Positions 18,221 through 29,022 of a stretch of 64,000 nt of DNA are shown here, piece by piece; the stretch's first letter is position 1; every line of letters begins with the position of its first letter. The notes beneath the pieces were generated by a model. It was not told the DNA's origin, did no database searches, and was given only the letters and a program-made list of their open reading frames with translations. Location: assembly GCA_947561585.1 (NCBI GenBank), contig CANNZV010000948.1, positions 186,001 to 250,000 of the forward strand, in the 5' to 3' direction. The position numbers and the translations under genes were made by a program. The stretch comes from Caprella mutica. Lineage: Eukaryota; Arthropoda; Malacostraca; Amphipoda; Caprellidae.

Positions 18221-20944
18221 CTAAACAAAGAAATTCATATGTATCAATCTAATAGTCAATAAATATAAATATATTGGAGCTCCCTCTCTGTTCGGAGAAC
18301 AAGATTTACTGTTGCGGTGAGGGGATGCGCTGAATGCGTGAGGAACACCACTGACAACATCATGCGGGGATGCGCTGAATGCGTGAGGAACACCACTGAC
18401 AACATCATGCGGGGATGCGCTGAATGCGTGAGGAACACCACTGACAACATCATGCGGGGATGCGCTGAATGCGTGAGGAACACCACTGACAACATCATGC
18501 GGGGATGCGCTGAATGCGTGAGGAACACCACTGACAACATCATGCGGGGATGCGCTGAATGCGTGAGGAACACCACTGACAACATCATGCGGGGATGCGC
18601 TGAATGCGTGAGGAACACCACTGACAACATCATGCGGGGATGCGCTGAATGCGTGAGGAACACCACTGACAACATCATGCGAGGATGCGCTGAATGCGTG
18701 AGGAACACCTCTGACAACATCGCGAGGAGATACACCGACAACATCATCGCGAGGAGATGCACCGACAACATCATCGCGAGGAGATGCACCGACAACATCA
18801 TCGCGAGGAGATGCACCGACAACATCATCGCGAGGAGATGCACCGACAACATCATCGCGAGGAGATGCACCGACAACATCATCGCGAGGAGATGCACCGA
18901 CAACATCATCGTGAGGAGATGCACCGACAACATCATCGTGAGGAGATGCACCGACAACATCATCGTGAGGAGATGCACCGACAACATCATCGTGAGGAGA
19001 TGCACCGACAACATCATCGTGAGGAGATGCACCGACAACATCATCGTGAGGAGATGCACCGACAACATCATCGTGAGGAGATGCACCGACAACATCATCG
19101 TGAGGAGATGCACCGACAACATCATCGTGAGGAGATGCACCGACAACATCATCGTGAGGAGATGCACCGACAACATCATCGTGAGGAGATGCACCGACAA
19201 CATCATCGTGAGGAGATGCACCGACAACATCATCGTGAGGAGATGCACCGACAACATCATCGTGAGGAGATGCACCGACAACATCATCGTGAGGAGATGC
19301 ACCGACAACATCATCGTGAGGAGATGCACCGACAACATCATCGTGAGGAGATTCACCGACAACATCATCGTGAGGAGATTCACCGACAACATCATCGTGA
19401 GGAGATGCACCGACAACATCATCGTGAGGAGATGCACCGACAACATCATCGTGAGGAGATGCACCGACAACATCATCGTGAGGAGATGCACCGACAACAT
19501 CATCGTGAGGAGATGCACCGACAACATCATCGTGAGGAGATGCACCGACAACATCATCGTGAGGAGATGCACCGACAACATCATCGTGAGGAGATGCACC
19601 GACAACATCATCGTGAGGAGATGCACCGACAACATCATCGTGAGGAGATGCACCGACAACATCATCGTGAGGAGATGCACCGACAACATCATCGTGAGGA
19701 GATGCACCGACAACATCATCGTGAGGAGATGCACCGACAACATCATCGTGAGGAGATGCACCGACAACATCATCGTGAGGAGATGCACCGACAACATCAT
19801 CGTGAGGAGATGCACCGACAACATCATCGTGAGGAGATGCACCGACAACATCATCGTGAGGAGATGCACCGACAACATCATCGTGAGGAGATGCACCGAC
19901 AACATCATCGTGAGGAGATGCACCGACAACATCATCGTGAGGAGATGCACCGACAACATCATCGTGAGGAGATGCACTGACAACATCATCCATGTGGATA
20001 GAAGATCCGGCAGAATTGCACAAGTTATAAGGGACACTGACAAGAGGCATGCCAAAGGCTGGCGTAGTGCAGCTTAAACCATCTCGAGGAGGAGAACCGG
20101 AAGCGAGTGGATTACCACTACTCACACCATAAGGGGGCACAGGGTTGTAGAGGGGAGCATTACCACTCACGTGAGAAGGCACAGGGTTGTAGAGGGGAGC
20201 ATTACCACTCACGTGAGAAGGCACAGGGTTGTTGACGGGAGCATTACCACTCACGTGAGAAGGCACAGGGTTGTAGAGGGGAGCATTACCACTCACGTGA
20301 GAAGGCACAGGGTTGTAGAGGGGAGCATTACCACTCACGTGAGAAGGCACAGGGTTGTAGAGGGGAGCATTACCACTCACGTGAGAAGGCACAGGGTTGT
20401 AGAGGGGAGCATTACCACTCACGTGAGAAGGCACAGGGTTGTAGAGTGGAGCATTACCACTCACGTGAGAAGGCACAGGGTTGTAGAGTGGAGCATTACC
20501 ACTCACGTGAGAAGGCACAGGGTTGTAGAGGGGAGCATTAGCACTCACGTGAGAAGGCACAGGATTGTAGAGGGGAGCATTACCACTCGCATGAGAAGGC
20601 ACAGGGTTGTAGAGGGGAGCATTACCACTCACGTGAGAAGGCACAGAGCTGTAGAAAGGAGCATTACCGCTCACACCACTAGCGGGCACAAGGTTGTAGA
20701 GAGGAGCATTGCCACTCACACTGTGAGGGGGCACAGTGCTGTAGAAGGGAGCATTACCACTCACACCACTAGGGGGCACAAGGTTGTAGAGAGTAGCATT
20801 ACCACTCACACTGAGAGGGGGCACAGAGCTGTAGAAGGGAGCATTACCATTCACACTGTGATAGGGCACAGGGTTATAGAATGATGCATAGCTACTCACG
20901 CTGTGAGGGGGCGCAGAGTTGTAGAGTGGAGCATGTTGTAACAT
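18221..20944 (-). CDS. 907-codon repeat-built open frame inside LTR element
   Basis: A single uninterrupted minus-strand frame crosses three different minisatellites whose units are all multiples of three. In protein order these are about 19 units of VSGNAPLYNPVPSH (42 bp), about 47 of DDVVGASPH (27 bp), and nine of VVSGVPHAFSASPHD (45 bp). Short unique segments connect them. It is rich in Ser, Pro, Asp, Val and Ala, with no signal peptide, transmembrane segment or known domain. Other frames are also open inside the arrays, but none runs through all three, which mildly favours this one. It occupies the place of gag-pol. It could be a genuine low-complexity protein or only an expanded repeat. 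Confidence 0.35.
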   Translation of the reverse strand: MLQHAPLYNSAPPHSVSSYASFYNPVPYHSVNGNAPFYSSVPPLSVSGNATLYNLVPPSGVSGNAPFYSTVPPHSVSGNAPLYNLVPASGVSGNAPFYSSVPSHVSGNAPLYNPVPSHASGNAPLYNPVPSHVSANAPLYNPVPSHVSGNAPLYNPVPSHVSGNAPLYNPVPSHVSGNAPLYNPVPSHVSGNAPLYNPVPSHVSGNAPLYNPVPSHVSGNAPLYNPVPSHVSGNAPVNNPVPSHVSGNAPLYNPVPSHVSGNAPLYNPVPPYGVSSGNPLASGSPPRDGLSCTTPAFGMPLVSVPYNLCNSAGSSIHMDDVVSASPHDDVVGASPHDDVVGASPHDDVVGASPHDDVVGASPHDDVVGASPHDDVVGASPHDDVVGASPHDDVVGASPHDDVVGASPHDDVVGASPHDDVVGASPHDDVVGASPHDDVVGASPHDDVVGASPHDDVVGASPHDDVVGASPHDDVVGASPHDDVVGASPHDDVVGASPHDDVVGASPHDDVVGASPHDDVVGESPHDDVVGESPHDDVVGASPHDDVVGASPHDDVVGASPHDDVVGASPHDDVVGASPHDDVVGASPHDDVVGASPHDDVVGASPHDDVVGASPHDDVVGASPHDDVVGASPHDDVVGASPHDDVVGASPHDDVVGASPHDDVVGASPHDDVVGASPHDDVVGASPRDDVVGASPRDDVVGASPRDDVVGASPRDDVVGASPRDDVVGASPRDDVVGVSPRDVVRGVPHAFSASSHDVVSGVPHAFSASPHDVVSGVPHAFSASPHDVVSGVPHAFSASPHDVVSGVPHAFSASPHDVVSGVPHAFSASPHDVVSGVPHAFSASPHDVVSGVPHAFSASPHDVVSGVPHAFSASPHRNSKSCSPNREGAPIYLYLLTIRLIHMNFFV
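18317..18715. repeat. 45-bp minisatellite, 9 copies
   Basis: Unit GGGGATGCGCTGAATGCGTG plus AGGAACACCACTGACAACATCATGC. Copies are nearly identical except the last. It shares GACAACATCAT with the adjoining 27-bp array, from which it probably derives. Confidence 0.95.
18716..19990. repeat. 27-bp minisatellite, ~47 copies
   Basis: Unit GAGGAGATGCACCGACAACA plus TCATCGT. Very homogeneous. The first six or seven copies carry CGCGAG instead of CGTGAG, and two mid-array copies have GATTCA for GATGCA. The grouping suggests block duplication or unequal exchange. Confidence 0.95.
20130..20940. repeat. 42-bp minisatellite, ~19 copies
   Basis: Unit GGCACAGGGTTGTAGAGGGG plus AGCATTACCACTCACGTGAGAA. It is homogeneous at 20160-20630 and diverged from 20640 to 20940, where ACACCACTAGGGGGCAC replaces CGTGAGAAGGCAC. 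Confidence 0.95.
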
Positions 20945-21039
20945 CTTATAGTTTCGGACCTTGGTAATTTAAGACAACGGGGGTAAGAGAGGGTTGGGTG
21001 CAAGAAAGAAGACCCTCGCTCCAGGTAGTGACCCTCGCA

Positions 21040-21765
21040 CCGAAGTAGTGAGCAGTGCACCGAAGTAGTGAGCAGTGCACCGAAGTAGTGAGCAGTGCAC
21101 CGAAGTAGTGAACAGAGCACCGAAGTAGTGAACAGAGCACCGGAGTGGTGAGCAGATCACAGGAGTGGTGAGCAGAGCACCGAAGTGGTGAGCAGAGCAC
21201 CGAAGTGGTGAGCAGAGCACAGGAGTTGTGAGCAGAGCACAGGAGTGGTGAGCAGAGCACAGGAGTGGTGAGCAGAGCACAGGAGTGGTGAGCAGAGCAC
21301 AGGAGTGGTGAGCAGAGCACAGGAGTGGTGAGCAGAGCACAGGAGTGGTGAGCAGAGCACAGGAGTGGTGAGCAGAGCACAGGAGTGGTGAGCAGAGCAC
21401 AGGAGTGGTGAGCAGAGCACAGGAGTGGTGAGCAGAGCACAGGAGAGGTGAGCAGAGCACAGGAGTGGTGAGCAGAGCACAGGAGTGGTGAGCAGAGCAC
21501 AGGAGTGGTGAGCAGAGCACAGGAGTGGTGAGCAGAGCACAGGAGTGGTGAGCAGAGCACAGGAGTGGTGAGCAGAGCACAGGAGTGGTGAGCAGAGCAC
21601 AGGAGTGGTGAGCAGAGCACAGGAGTGGAGAGCAGAGCACAGGAGTGGTGAGCAGAGCACAGGAGTGGTGAGCAGAGCACAGGAGTGGTGAGCAGAGCAC
21701 AGGAGTGGTGAGCAGAGTACAGGAGTGGGGAGCAGAGTACAGGAGTGGGGAGCAGAGCTTCGGAA
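21040..21765. repeat. 20-bp minisatellite, ~36 copies
   Basis: Unit AGGAGTGGTGAGCAGAGCAC; the first copies read CGAAGTAGTGAGCAGTGCAC. A 20-bp period is not a multiple of three and no unit contains a minus-strand stop, so long frames open in all three phases. These are not genes. It lies outside the 907-codon frame. Confidence 0.95.
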
Positions 21766-21784
21766 CAAGTATTCCCGTACCTTT

Positions 21785-21892
21785 TGTGAATTGAACTAAG
21801 ATCAATTTACTACATAGTTTTATAATCAAACCATTGTACGTACCTTAAATCTGATTCTATTCTATCTAGACTAAAGCCAAACCCACTAATAC
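21785..21892. repeat. Inverted copy of an LTR segment next to the right LTR
   Basis: This ~100-bp segment is the reverse complement of about 17505-17615 inside the LTR (words AAACCATTGTACGTACCTTA, TCTATCTAGACTAAAGCC). It occupies the site where the tRNA primer-binding site should be for a minus-strand element. Confidence 0.85.
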
Positions 21893-22104
21893 TGTCCTGG
21901 TACGTTAGGGTTTAAACACAGCGTCGATAGACTGGGTTTGTGAATTTTGTATTAGTGGAAAGATACACGAGAAGTTGTAACATTGAAATAAAATTTATAG
22001 AACAATATAAAATGCATATACAACGAGAACTAGTGGCGTATATAACATTAGACTTACAGTGGGTTTGGCTTTAGTCTAGATAGAATAGAATCAGATTTAA
22101 GGTA
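21893..22104 (-). repeat. Right LTR, first part
   Basis: Starts TGTCCTGGTACG and matches the left LTR up to AAGGTA, where the TIR element begins. Confidence 0.9.
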
Positions 22105-25100
22105 GGGTCGGGAGGGGCGAATCTTGCGCACTAAAAACTTTTGGGTTTAGCAACTTAGTTTTTGCAGATAGACTAATAATATTTGACATGAAGAACCGCA
22201 ATAAGGCCTTTTATACACCATCCAAAGGACAAAAAATTAGCATTTGTATAATCTGAGTTATTGACGAAAGTAGTGCGCAATTGAAATTGTCCTTGATGGG
22301 GCGATTCTTGCGCGCGAGAGGGGCGAATACCTGCGCACCCATTAATTTCTTTCCATTGTGAAAAATAGCACTATTGAGTGTCTAGATACTTACTATAAAA
22401 ATAATTCCAATGTGTTTAAAAGCCTAAACAATCATATGATTCAAATTCAAAACTTGAGACAAACTTTTTTCGACCTGTTTACGTAAAGTTTGTAGAATGT
22501 ATGTGTGACGTCATGAATGTTGCCTTCTATTCACGATTAATTTATGCTTGTAATATTAGTTTATCTGAAGTATGACACTATTATATTTACTTATTATGTA
22601 ACTATAAATGTAATAAATAATTAGATGACGGGCACTCATAGAGCGTATACTTTTGCCACCGCTTATAAATGACCTCGACCTTTAACCTGTTCACTCTCAA
22701 AATATAAACAAATGATTCCTGAATATTGAAGCATCGTCCCGCCCAATTTCAGACAATTTGGTTGAATTCTTTTGTGTTATAAATGACCTTGACCTTTATT
22801 TTTACCTGATTGCTCCCAAAATCTATTAAATTGGTTCCTGCCTGGATAATTACCAACCGTCGACCAAATTTCAGTTACTTTGATTGAATACATTTTGCGC
22901 TATAAATCAACTTGACCTTTAACCTGACCGCTTCCAAAAACTTACAAAACCGTTCCTAGATATTGACCAATCGTCCCATCAAATTTCAGACTAATTGATT
23001 GAAAACTTTTTGAATTATTGGGTTATAAATGACCTTGAGCTTTGACCGGATAGCTCCCAAAATTTTACCAGATGGTTCCTGGAGAGTAGTCAATCGATTG
23101 TCTAATAAAATTCAAAGTAATTTGATCGAAGACTTTTTGAGTTATGTGAGCAACAAGATGACAAACAAAACTATGTCGCCCAAAAGATAACCTTAAAGTA
23201 ATAATTCTTTTTAGATGTCAAATATAGCATATATAAGCAATTTAGCATACATATCTAAAACGTTATTCAAAATACTGTTACACTTAGATATTTTCACTTT
23301 ATGTCTCTGAAATTTCGATAATAAGAATATAGAAGCAAATGGGTTTTTCTTTCATCTATTAGGTTACGTGGAATATTCACTTGCCATTGTAAGGTCGGGG
23401 AGATATCCAGGCCAAGAGAGGGTCCATATGTACTGAATCCCCTAGACCTAAAGGTTAGTCGTTGAACTCTAGCTTCCAGTCTTTCAATTCTTTCAAGAAA
23501 GGTAAAAACGTATCAGAATTTGAGAGTATAATGATACTACAATGAAGGTAGTAAAATTTCATCCAGAGTTCTGTCCCTAGTCTTGTAATAGGTAGAACAT
23601 TCCACAACAATATTATGAGGTCATGTTTCTGGGCGAAGACCAGATCGTCGGCAAGTATTATTGTTTTACTGTTTTAGGACCAAAGGTATTACTGTTTTAG
23701 GACCAAATGTTCCCAGGATAGAAGACGAAGTTTCAATCGGGTTATTAACAATAGCTTTTCACATTCTCTTTCAAAGAGGAAGAGTTCTTTGGACTGTCTA
23801 CAAGAAGGTAGGTTGACCCACCTAATTCCTTTGGTGTTTTTCAAAGACCAACGGTTCAGGTTCTGCGCCAGAAGATCTCTGCTACGTCCTTTTCTATGAA
23901 ATCATCAGTTTCGTTGTCAATAGTACCAACGTGAGCCTTAATAGTTATTCACAGAAGTGGATTATTGTGGTTATTCACAGGTGCCCCAGTGACCACAGAA
24001 CATCCACACTATGATTTACCCGTGTGGCTCCTCGTCCTCAAACAAGGAACGGCCTTTTAGGCCACTATGCTGTTTCAATAGATTTCATTCAGAAATCTAT
24101 TGGGTTGAAATATGGCGTTGAAGACGCCAAATTTCTTTGCGACAGAATCTTGGCAATTGACGTGATCACCACTCATGTGTCTTGTTTAAGTAGTAAAAAT
24201 GTTCACCATCTTGTTGGAAGATAAATGATTAATTTTTGAAGTGTTTTTTTTTCATCAATCTAATAGCTGGAACCACAATACTGTTAAAAAAGGATTGATC
24301 TTAGGCCGTTCTCCACGAAAATCAGAGGAGACTCCCAAGTTTTCAAGATTTGGGAAATCTTGGATATCTTCTGATCATGAATATTGAATTGGGTTGGCTT
24401 CAATAATGAAGAGTTTCTCGTTAAAAAAATCTATTTCATACCTTGTCGTGTCCGCTTCAAGCTCTCTGAAAAGGACCTTTGTTCTCTCAAGTCTCTTTTG
24501 CTTTTAAGAAGTGTGAGGACTTAGTGTTCTCTCATTTTGTAGGAAGACAACTGAAGATCTTTCGTGATGATTGTTCTAATTGAAGTCTGTATCACATTCA
24601 TGTATTTAGCTATATTTTGATTTTTTCAAGTATTTCTTCGAGTCTTCAACATTGCACAAACATTCTTAGCCATTTTCTTTATTCGAACAAATACTCACAC
24701 TTCTACACTGCTAGGACAGTCCTCAGAAGTGACAAGGTCAACGAAGCTACTATTCACAACATGGTGCAATGTCGATTTGCAACTTTTTAAAATGATATCA
24801 GAATTAGGTTTCCCTGTACGATGGTTTAACCTTGTCATTTTAGACCTGATATTTTCGATTTTATTAAAAAGAACCGAATAATAAGATTATATAACTATAC
24901 TTAATAAAAAAGCAAATGATAAACATGTATAGTGATGTTTAACTATAAATTTCACAGAAAAGACTTGTTAATGACTTTAAATTCACCCTGATTTACAATT
25001 TCATATTTCGACCTATTATCTGAAATATGTGTGTAATGTGTATGTTTTTAGTTGAAAGTGAAGTAATACAGATATATAGAGAGTAATATTAGGCATTAAA

Positions 25101-25568
25101 AACTGTTTCATGACCTAAAAATAAATATCTATAGTGCGCAATATTCGCCCCGCCATGCAAAATATGGTGGGGCGAATAGTTGCGCACGGAAAAACTCCGC
25201 TAAATAAAAAATTAGAAAGTCAAGAACCTTGTAATTTTAACTGAGGCAACTAAAGTCAATGATCATCATGCACTTAAAACTGCAGGTCATTATCTGGGAT
25301 AGAAATTTTTTTATGACAAATTTATTTTTTAGAGTAATTCGGTAAAATGAATTTTCGACTAGGTATTTTTCATATGGTCTTAAATGTGATTTATTTCAAC
25401 TATGAATAAATACCTGTAAGCTGTTTTAATTTTATACAGAGTTACTACATATTTGAGCCGGTCTATAAATATTTTTGTTATTGGGCTAGCACATTCATAG
25501 CCCTTTAAACATGTGGTGCGCAAGATTCGCCCCGTGTGCTGCTGCGCGAGATTCGCCCCTCCCGACCC
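22105..25568. mobile_element. 3.46-kb TIR element of unknown superfamily (TA duplication)
   Basis: The ends are inverted repeats GGGTCGGGAGGGGCGAATCT, with one mismatch just beyond. The TA at 22103-22104 is duplicated at 25569-25570. The left LTR copy (AAGGTACGTACAATGG) shows the empty site, so the boundaries are certain. GGGGCGAAT/ATTCGCCCC followed by TGCGCA recurs near both ends (22288-22335, 25135-25185, 25515-25560), a multi-copy subterminal motif likely bound by transposase. The interior has a GGTCAAGGTCA-family segment and no recognisable transposase. The only open frame of note is 24024-24224 (66 codons, unrecognised). It is probably non-autonomous or decayed. Confidence 0.85.
22640..23200. 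repeat. ~120-bp tandem repeat rich in TGACCTTGACCTTTAACC
   Basis: About four degenerate copies with the words 'tataaatgaccttgacctttaacctg', 'ggttcctg..attgaccaaccgtc' and 'aaatttcag..aatttgattgaa'. It is inverted relative to 725-1135. Confidence 0.75.
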
Positions 25569-25570
25569 TA

Positions 25571-26153
25571 CGTACAATGGTTTGATTATAGAACTATGTA
25601 GTAAATTGATCTTAGTTCTGGAATATAAGGAGATTTATAACAAGGGATAGCACATAACAAGGGATATCACATAACAAGGGATAGTACATAACAAGGGATA
25701 GTACATAACAAGGGATAGTACATAACAAGGGATAGCACATAACAAGGGATAGCACATAACAAGGGATAGCACATAACAAGGGATAGCACATAGCAAAATG
25801 TAGCACATAGCAAAAGGTAGCACATAGCCAAAGATAGCACATAGCCAAAGATAGCACATAGCCAAAGATAGCACATAGCCAAAGATAGCACATAGCCAAA
25901 GATAGCACATAGCCAAAGATAGCACATAACCAAAGATACAAATATCTAAAATCACTTCTCGCACTAACGGAATCTCAGTGTCCTACTCTACCAGTTTCGA
26001 TCAAAGGAATGAACTCTGTGCGTTCAGACAACAAAGATGTTGCCGTTTTCCACACCCAAGAGTTCTCAAGAATTAAGTGCCAAAAACGGTGCCAATGGTT
26101 TTGGACGGAAGATATTAAAATAAATGAACTACACTAATTGCTGTACCAGCACA
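25571..26153 (-). repeat. Right LTR, second part
   Basis: Continues the LTR after the TIR insertion (CGTACAATGGTTTGATTATA...) through the 17-bp array to CCAGCACA. It is followed by the target duplication ATATG. Confidence 0.9.
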
Positions 26154-26370
26154 ATATGTTTTTTTTATAAATGCATATGCTTTTTCAAATGCAAATTCTT
26201 TTTCCTAAACGCTAATTTTTTTTTCCTAGAATGCATACGTTTCTTCTTATAATACATATGATTTTTCCGAAATGCATATGCCTTATTCCTGAATGTTCAT
26301 CCTAAATGCATGTACTTTTATCAAAAAGCATATAATATGTTGCATATGCTGTATTTTTCAAAGTGCATAA
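26154..26370. repeat. Degenerate ATGCATATGCTTTTTCCTAA repeat (right part)
   Basis: Continuation of 17082-17336 on the far side of the LTR insertion. Confidence 0.75.
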
Positions 26371-27949
26371 TGTCAAAAGCCTACTTATGAATATCAATTT
26401 AATGTAACTATAAATATAAATTTTATTTCATTGTAAATATCAATTTAACGTCTGCTTCGGAACCACAGGCAATATCAAAGTGATGTCAAAAAATTGAATA
26501 CAAGAAACTGGAATTTTGCAGTCAGAAAATAAAGTGGCTCCATGAACAGTGACTTATCACCGTCAGTGAGAATGTTCATGGAATTGTACTCCGTGAATGC
26601 AGTCACCCCAAAAAAGTGACGAAACGATACACAAGCACTGGTAACTGCACTCACGGACAGAAGAGGAAAACTAAGAAGAGGTGATAGTAATTGAAGCCTA
26701 CGAGTCTATCTGGCACAAAAGTCTAATACCACTTACCTAGTTGAAGAGTATAACCCTAGCGTTAATGTCTGAAACTGCAAGTATCGTTAGAAACTAGAAA
26801 AACTTGGTAGAAAAAAAAATCATAATCCTTATTATACAACAGTTCGGGACCCAAGGTATGCTCTTCCATTCACCAAAATAGCTTTAATTTCGAGCCTTAG
26901 GACACATTCGAAATTTACGTATCCAGATATTATATGAAGCTATATTTATTCCTAATTCCGTTTTTAATTCAGACAATATAAGGTGATTCTCGAGTTATCG
27001 ACCAGTTCAACATCATCGACCATATTATAAATGGTACAATGTCATGAATGCAAATTTGATTAACAAGAGTAAAAATGGTTAACATATTTAATTAATTAAA
27101 AGAACATGTGGAAATAATAGATTTTAATAAACGAGTCCGGTTTGAGAAAATCATGGTTTTGAACAAGTCCGGTAGTATTTTTTTACATCTCTAACTAAAA
27201 TCTTGAGAGTTATTCTAATGTGTTACCAAAATATACTAAACATTTTAGTGAGATGTAGATATAAACCGGAGGTCCAGATATTGTTAGTCCTGCAGGTTAG
27301 GTGATTTGATTAGGTACGGGTCCTGTAGGTTAGGTAATCTAATCAGACAATTTACTCTGAATTAAGAAAAAGTCCGATTAGTTGGAAAATCAGGGTCCAT
27401 ATAACCTAATTTTTTCCACACTTTTTGTAAAGATTATTCCCTTGGTGGAACTTTCGGAGGGAGGGGGGGAGGGGATATTTTAATAATTATATTTTATCAT
27501 CCACGATATATGGGTTTAACATATAACTTATTTATGATAAATTTCGAAACGTATATATAATTTACTTATTAATTAGCTATTTTCTTACCAAAATACTATA
27601 GTGTAGAGAGAGTTTTCATCCGAGAGCAATAGTTTTAGAGTGGTAACTTGTAGTCAGTCAATGCTTACTTGAAATCTATAAATCCTCTTACTTGTCTTCC
27701 AAACAATAAGCAGTCTGTTCTAGAAATAAATTTATTGAAAAAGACATGTATTTGTTTGAAGGAATGAGTCTTGCAAAGGATTCCTTTTTGATCAATGAAC
27801 TTAATGCTATGAGTAACAAAGGAACGTAAATTGTTATTTCTTACAAAACACGAACAAATGAACTAAAAAATGAAAATGTATGATGCAATTATTTCAATCC
27901 ATAATCGTTAAGTGTTTGAGATACTATATAATAAATTTAATGTTGGAAA
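26371..27949. other. AT-rich DNA without a recognisable gene
   Basis: No convincing frame or array. Around 27290-27350 a short GTAGGTTAGGTAAT word is repeated. Confidence 0.5.
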
Positions 27950-28219
27950 TTGATGATCTCATCAAACATTGAATTTAGATCAAATCAATCAGCTTTACAA
28001 TTTTGGATATTTTTAATTTGTTTGTTTTATGGTGGTATGATTTTTTTCATATTTCAGTGCCTGAAATGGTTCGATAATTCAATGATAAGACTCATAATAC
28101 ACCTCTTGGCAAGAATCCAGATATACATGAACGACGAGACAAAATTTGTCTCTTTATACATTGTTCTTCAAGATAATGAAAATGAATGGCCCTTTACTTT
28201 AAATTGTTTGGCCAATTAA
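27950..28219 (+). pseudogene. Weak possible MATH/TRAF-like fragment
   Basis: The last ~35 residues of this 89-codon frame (around NDETKFVSLYIV ... NEWPF) resemble the middle of TRAF-type MATH domains, where a 'sLfivl...WPF' pattern is usual. The upstream residues do not fit and there is no flanking exon evidence. I would not rely on it. Confidence 0.15.
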
Positions 28220-28261
28220 TTTCTGAAGATAATTAAAATTTACCTCAAGGACAAACTAAAA

Positions 28262-28600
28262 ATGAGTTTCCATTTTTTTCACCACCCTGTATAGCTCCGG
28301 CACACAGTTACGAATAACAGTAAGGAATGATCTCTCCTAGACAATTGAAAGCGTTTTTCATATCCACCTTGAGAAACACCCTCCTATGGTTACAGTCATT
28401 CAAGTACCGTTTGCAGAATATGCGGCAGCTTCACAGCCACCTTTCGTTGAGAACCAAAGTTGAACCGGTCTTAATTCGCTACCCAGTGAGTGTGCCTTGG
28501 CAGCCAACCTTGTCAGCCAACCTACGCAGGATATTACCAACTGCTATGGGTCTGATGCCACCATCCTTTTCGGTTAAAGTGCATAATGTGGCTCCATAAA
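28262..28600 (-). pseudogene. Non-LTR reverse-transcriptase fragment
   Basis: On the minus strand, the frames carry GGIRPIAVGNILRRLADKV, then (after a frame change) a GCEAAAYSANGT segment, then VDMKNAFNCL. These are in the order of the early fingers/palm part of a non-LTR retrotransposon RT, where the last contains the first catalytic Asp. Stops and frame changes are frequent and only about 110 residues remain, so it is a dead fragment. A plus-strand 90-codon frame here is only its shadow. Confidence 0.65.
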
Positions 28601-29022
28601 AAGTTGAGAAAGCAAATCTGGAACTTCTACTCTCAATATCGCATTCACAAAAACTGTCAGAGCATTAAATTATGTAGCTAAAAAATATGTAGCTTAACCG
28701 AAAGTTACCAAATAAAACATTAGTACAATTTAACTTTGAATTTATATTTCATTATCAAATTATTGAAGAGTTCATGTAAGATTTTCTAAATTGCGAAACT
28801 ACTATTTTTTTTTCATTCTGAAATACTTACTAAATGAATAAAGCGTTCAACTTCCATAAGTTTATATTACGAAACTGCTTGTATAATATACAAGCAGTAT
28901 ATACAACATACAAAGTTTATTCAAAATAGGTACCAAATGAATAAAGCGTTCAACAATGTCTTTGGTTTATAATTATATGAAATGATAATCTATTGGAATG
29001 ACTACTAGTAAATTTTTTAATT

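Larger units (their letters stand above)
17337..26153 (-). mobile_element. LTR element with a minisatellite interior (BEL-like, non-autonomous)
   Basis: It is flanked by a 5-bp target duplication ATATG (17332-17336 and 26154-26158) and bounded by LTRs of about 780 bp beginning TGTCCTGG and ending CCAGCACA. The interior (18116-21892) carries no gag, protease, RT or integrase, only four minisatellites and a 907-codon open frame on the minus strand. A polypurine tract (minus AGGGGGAG, 18116-18123) abuts the left LTR, so transcription should run on the minus strand. The bases next to it (minus CGACTTTCGTCGCTAGGGGG) resemble those beside the BEL/Pao polypurine tract at 52046-52070. Mobilisation by a BEL/Pao partner is therefore likely, but inferred. 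The right LTR is split by a later insertion. Confidence 0.85.

Noticed and set aside
18317..20077. Plus-strand 586- and 407-codon open frames over the 27/45-bp arrays
   Set aside because: A stop-free repeat with a period divisible by three opens several frames. These cover only part of the arrays and end in unrelated sequence.
18317..21765. Possible CRISPR arrays
   Set aside because: The arrays are direct tandem repeats with no unique spacers, in a eukaryotic retroelement.
20946..21829. Long minus-strand frames rich in Cys/Ser/Leu over the 20-bp array
   Set aside because: The period is 20 bp, so all three frames show the same repeated words. There is no single consistent frame.
27950..28219. 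TRAF/MATH host gene
   Set aside because: Only a short stretch resembles the domain, and there are no flanking exons; kept only as a very weak feature.
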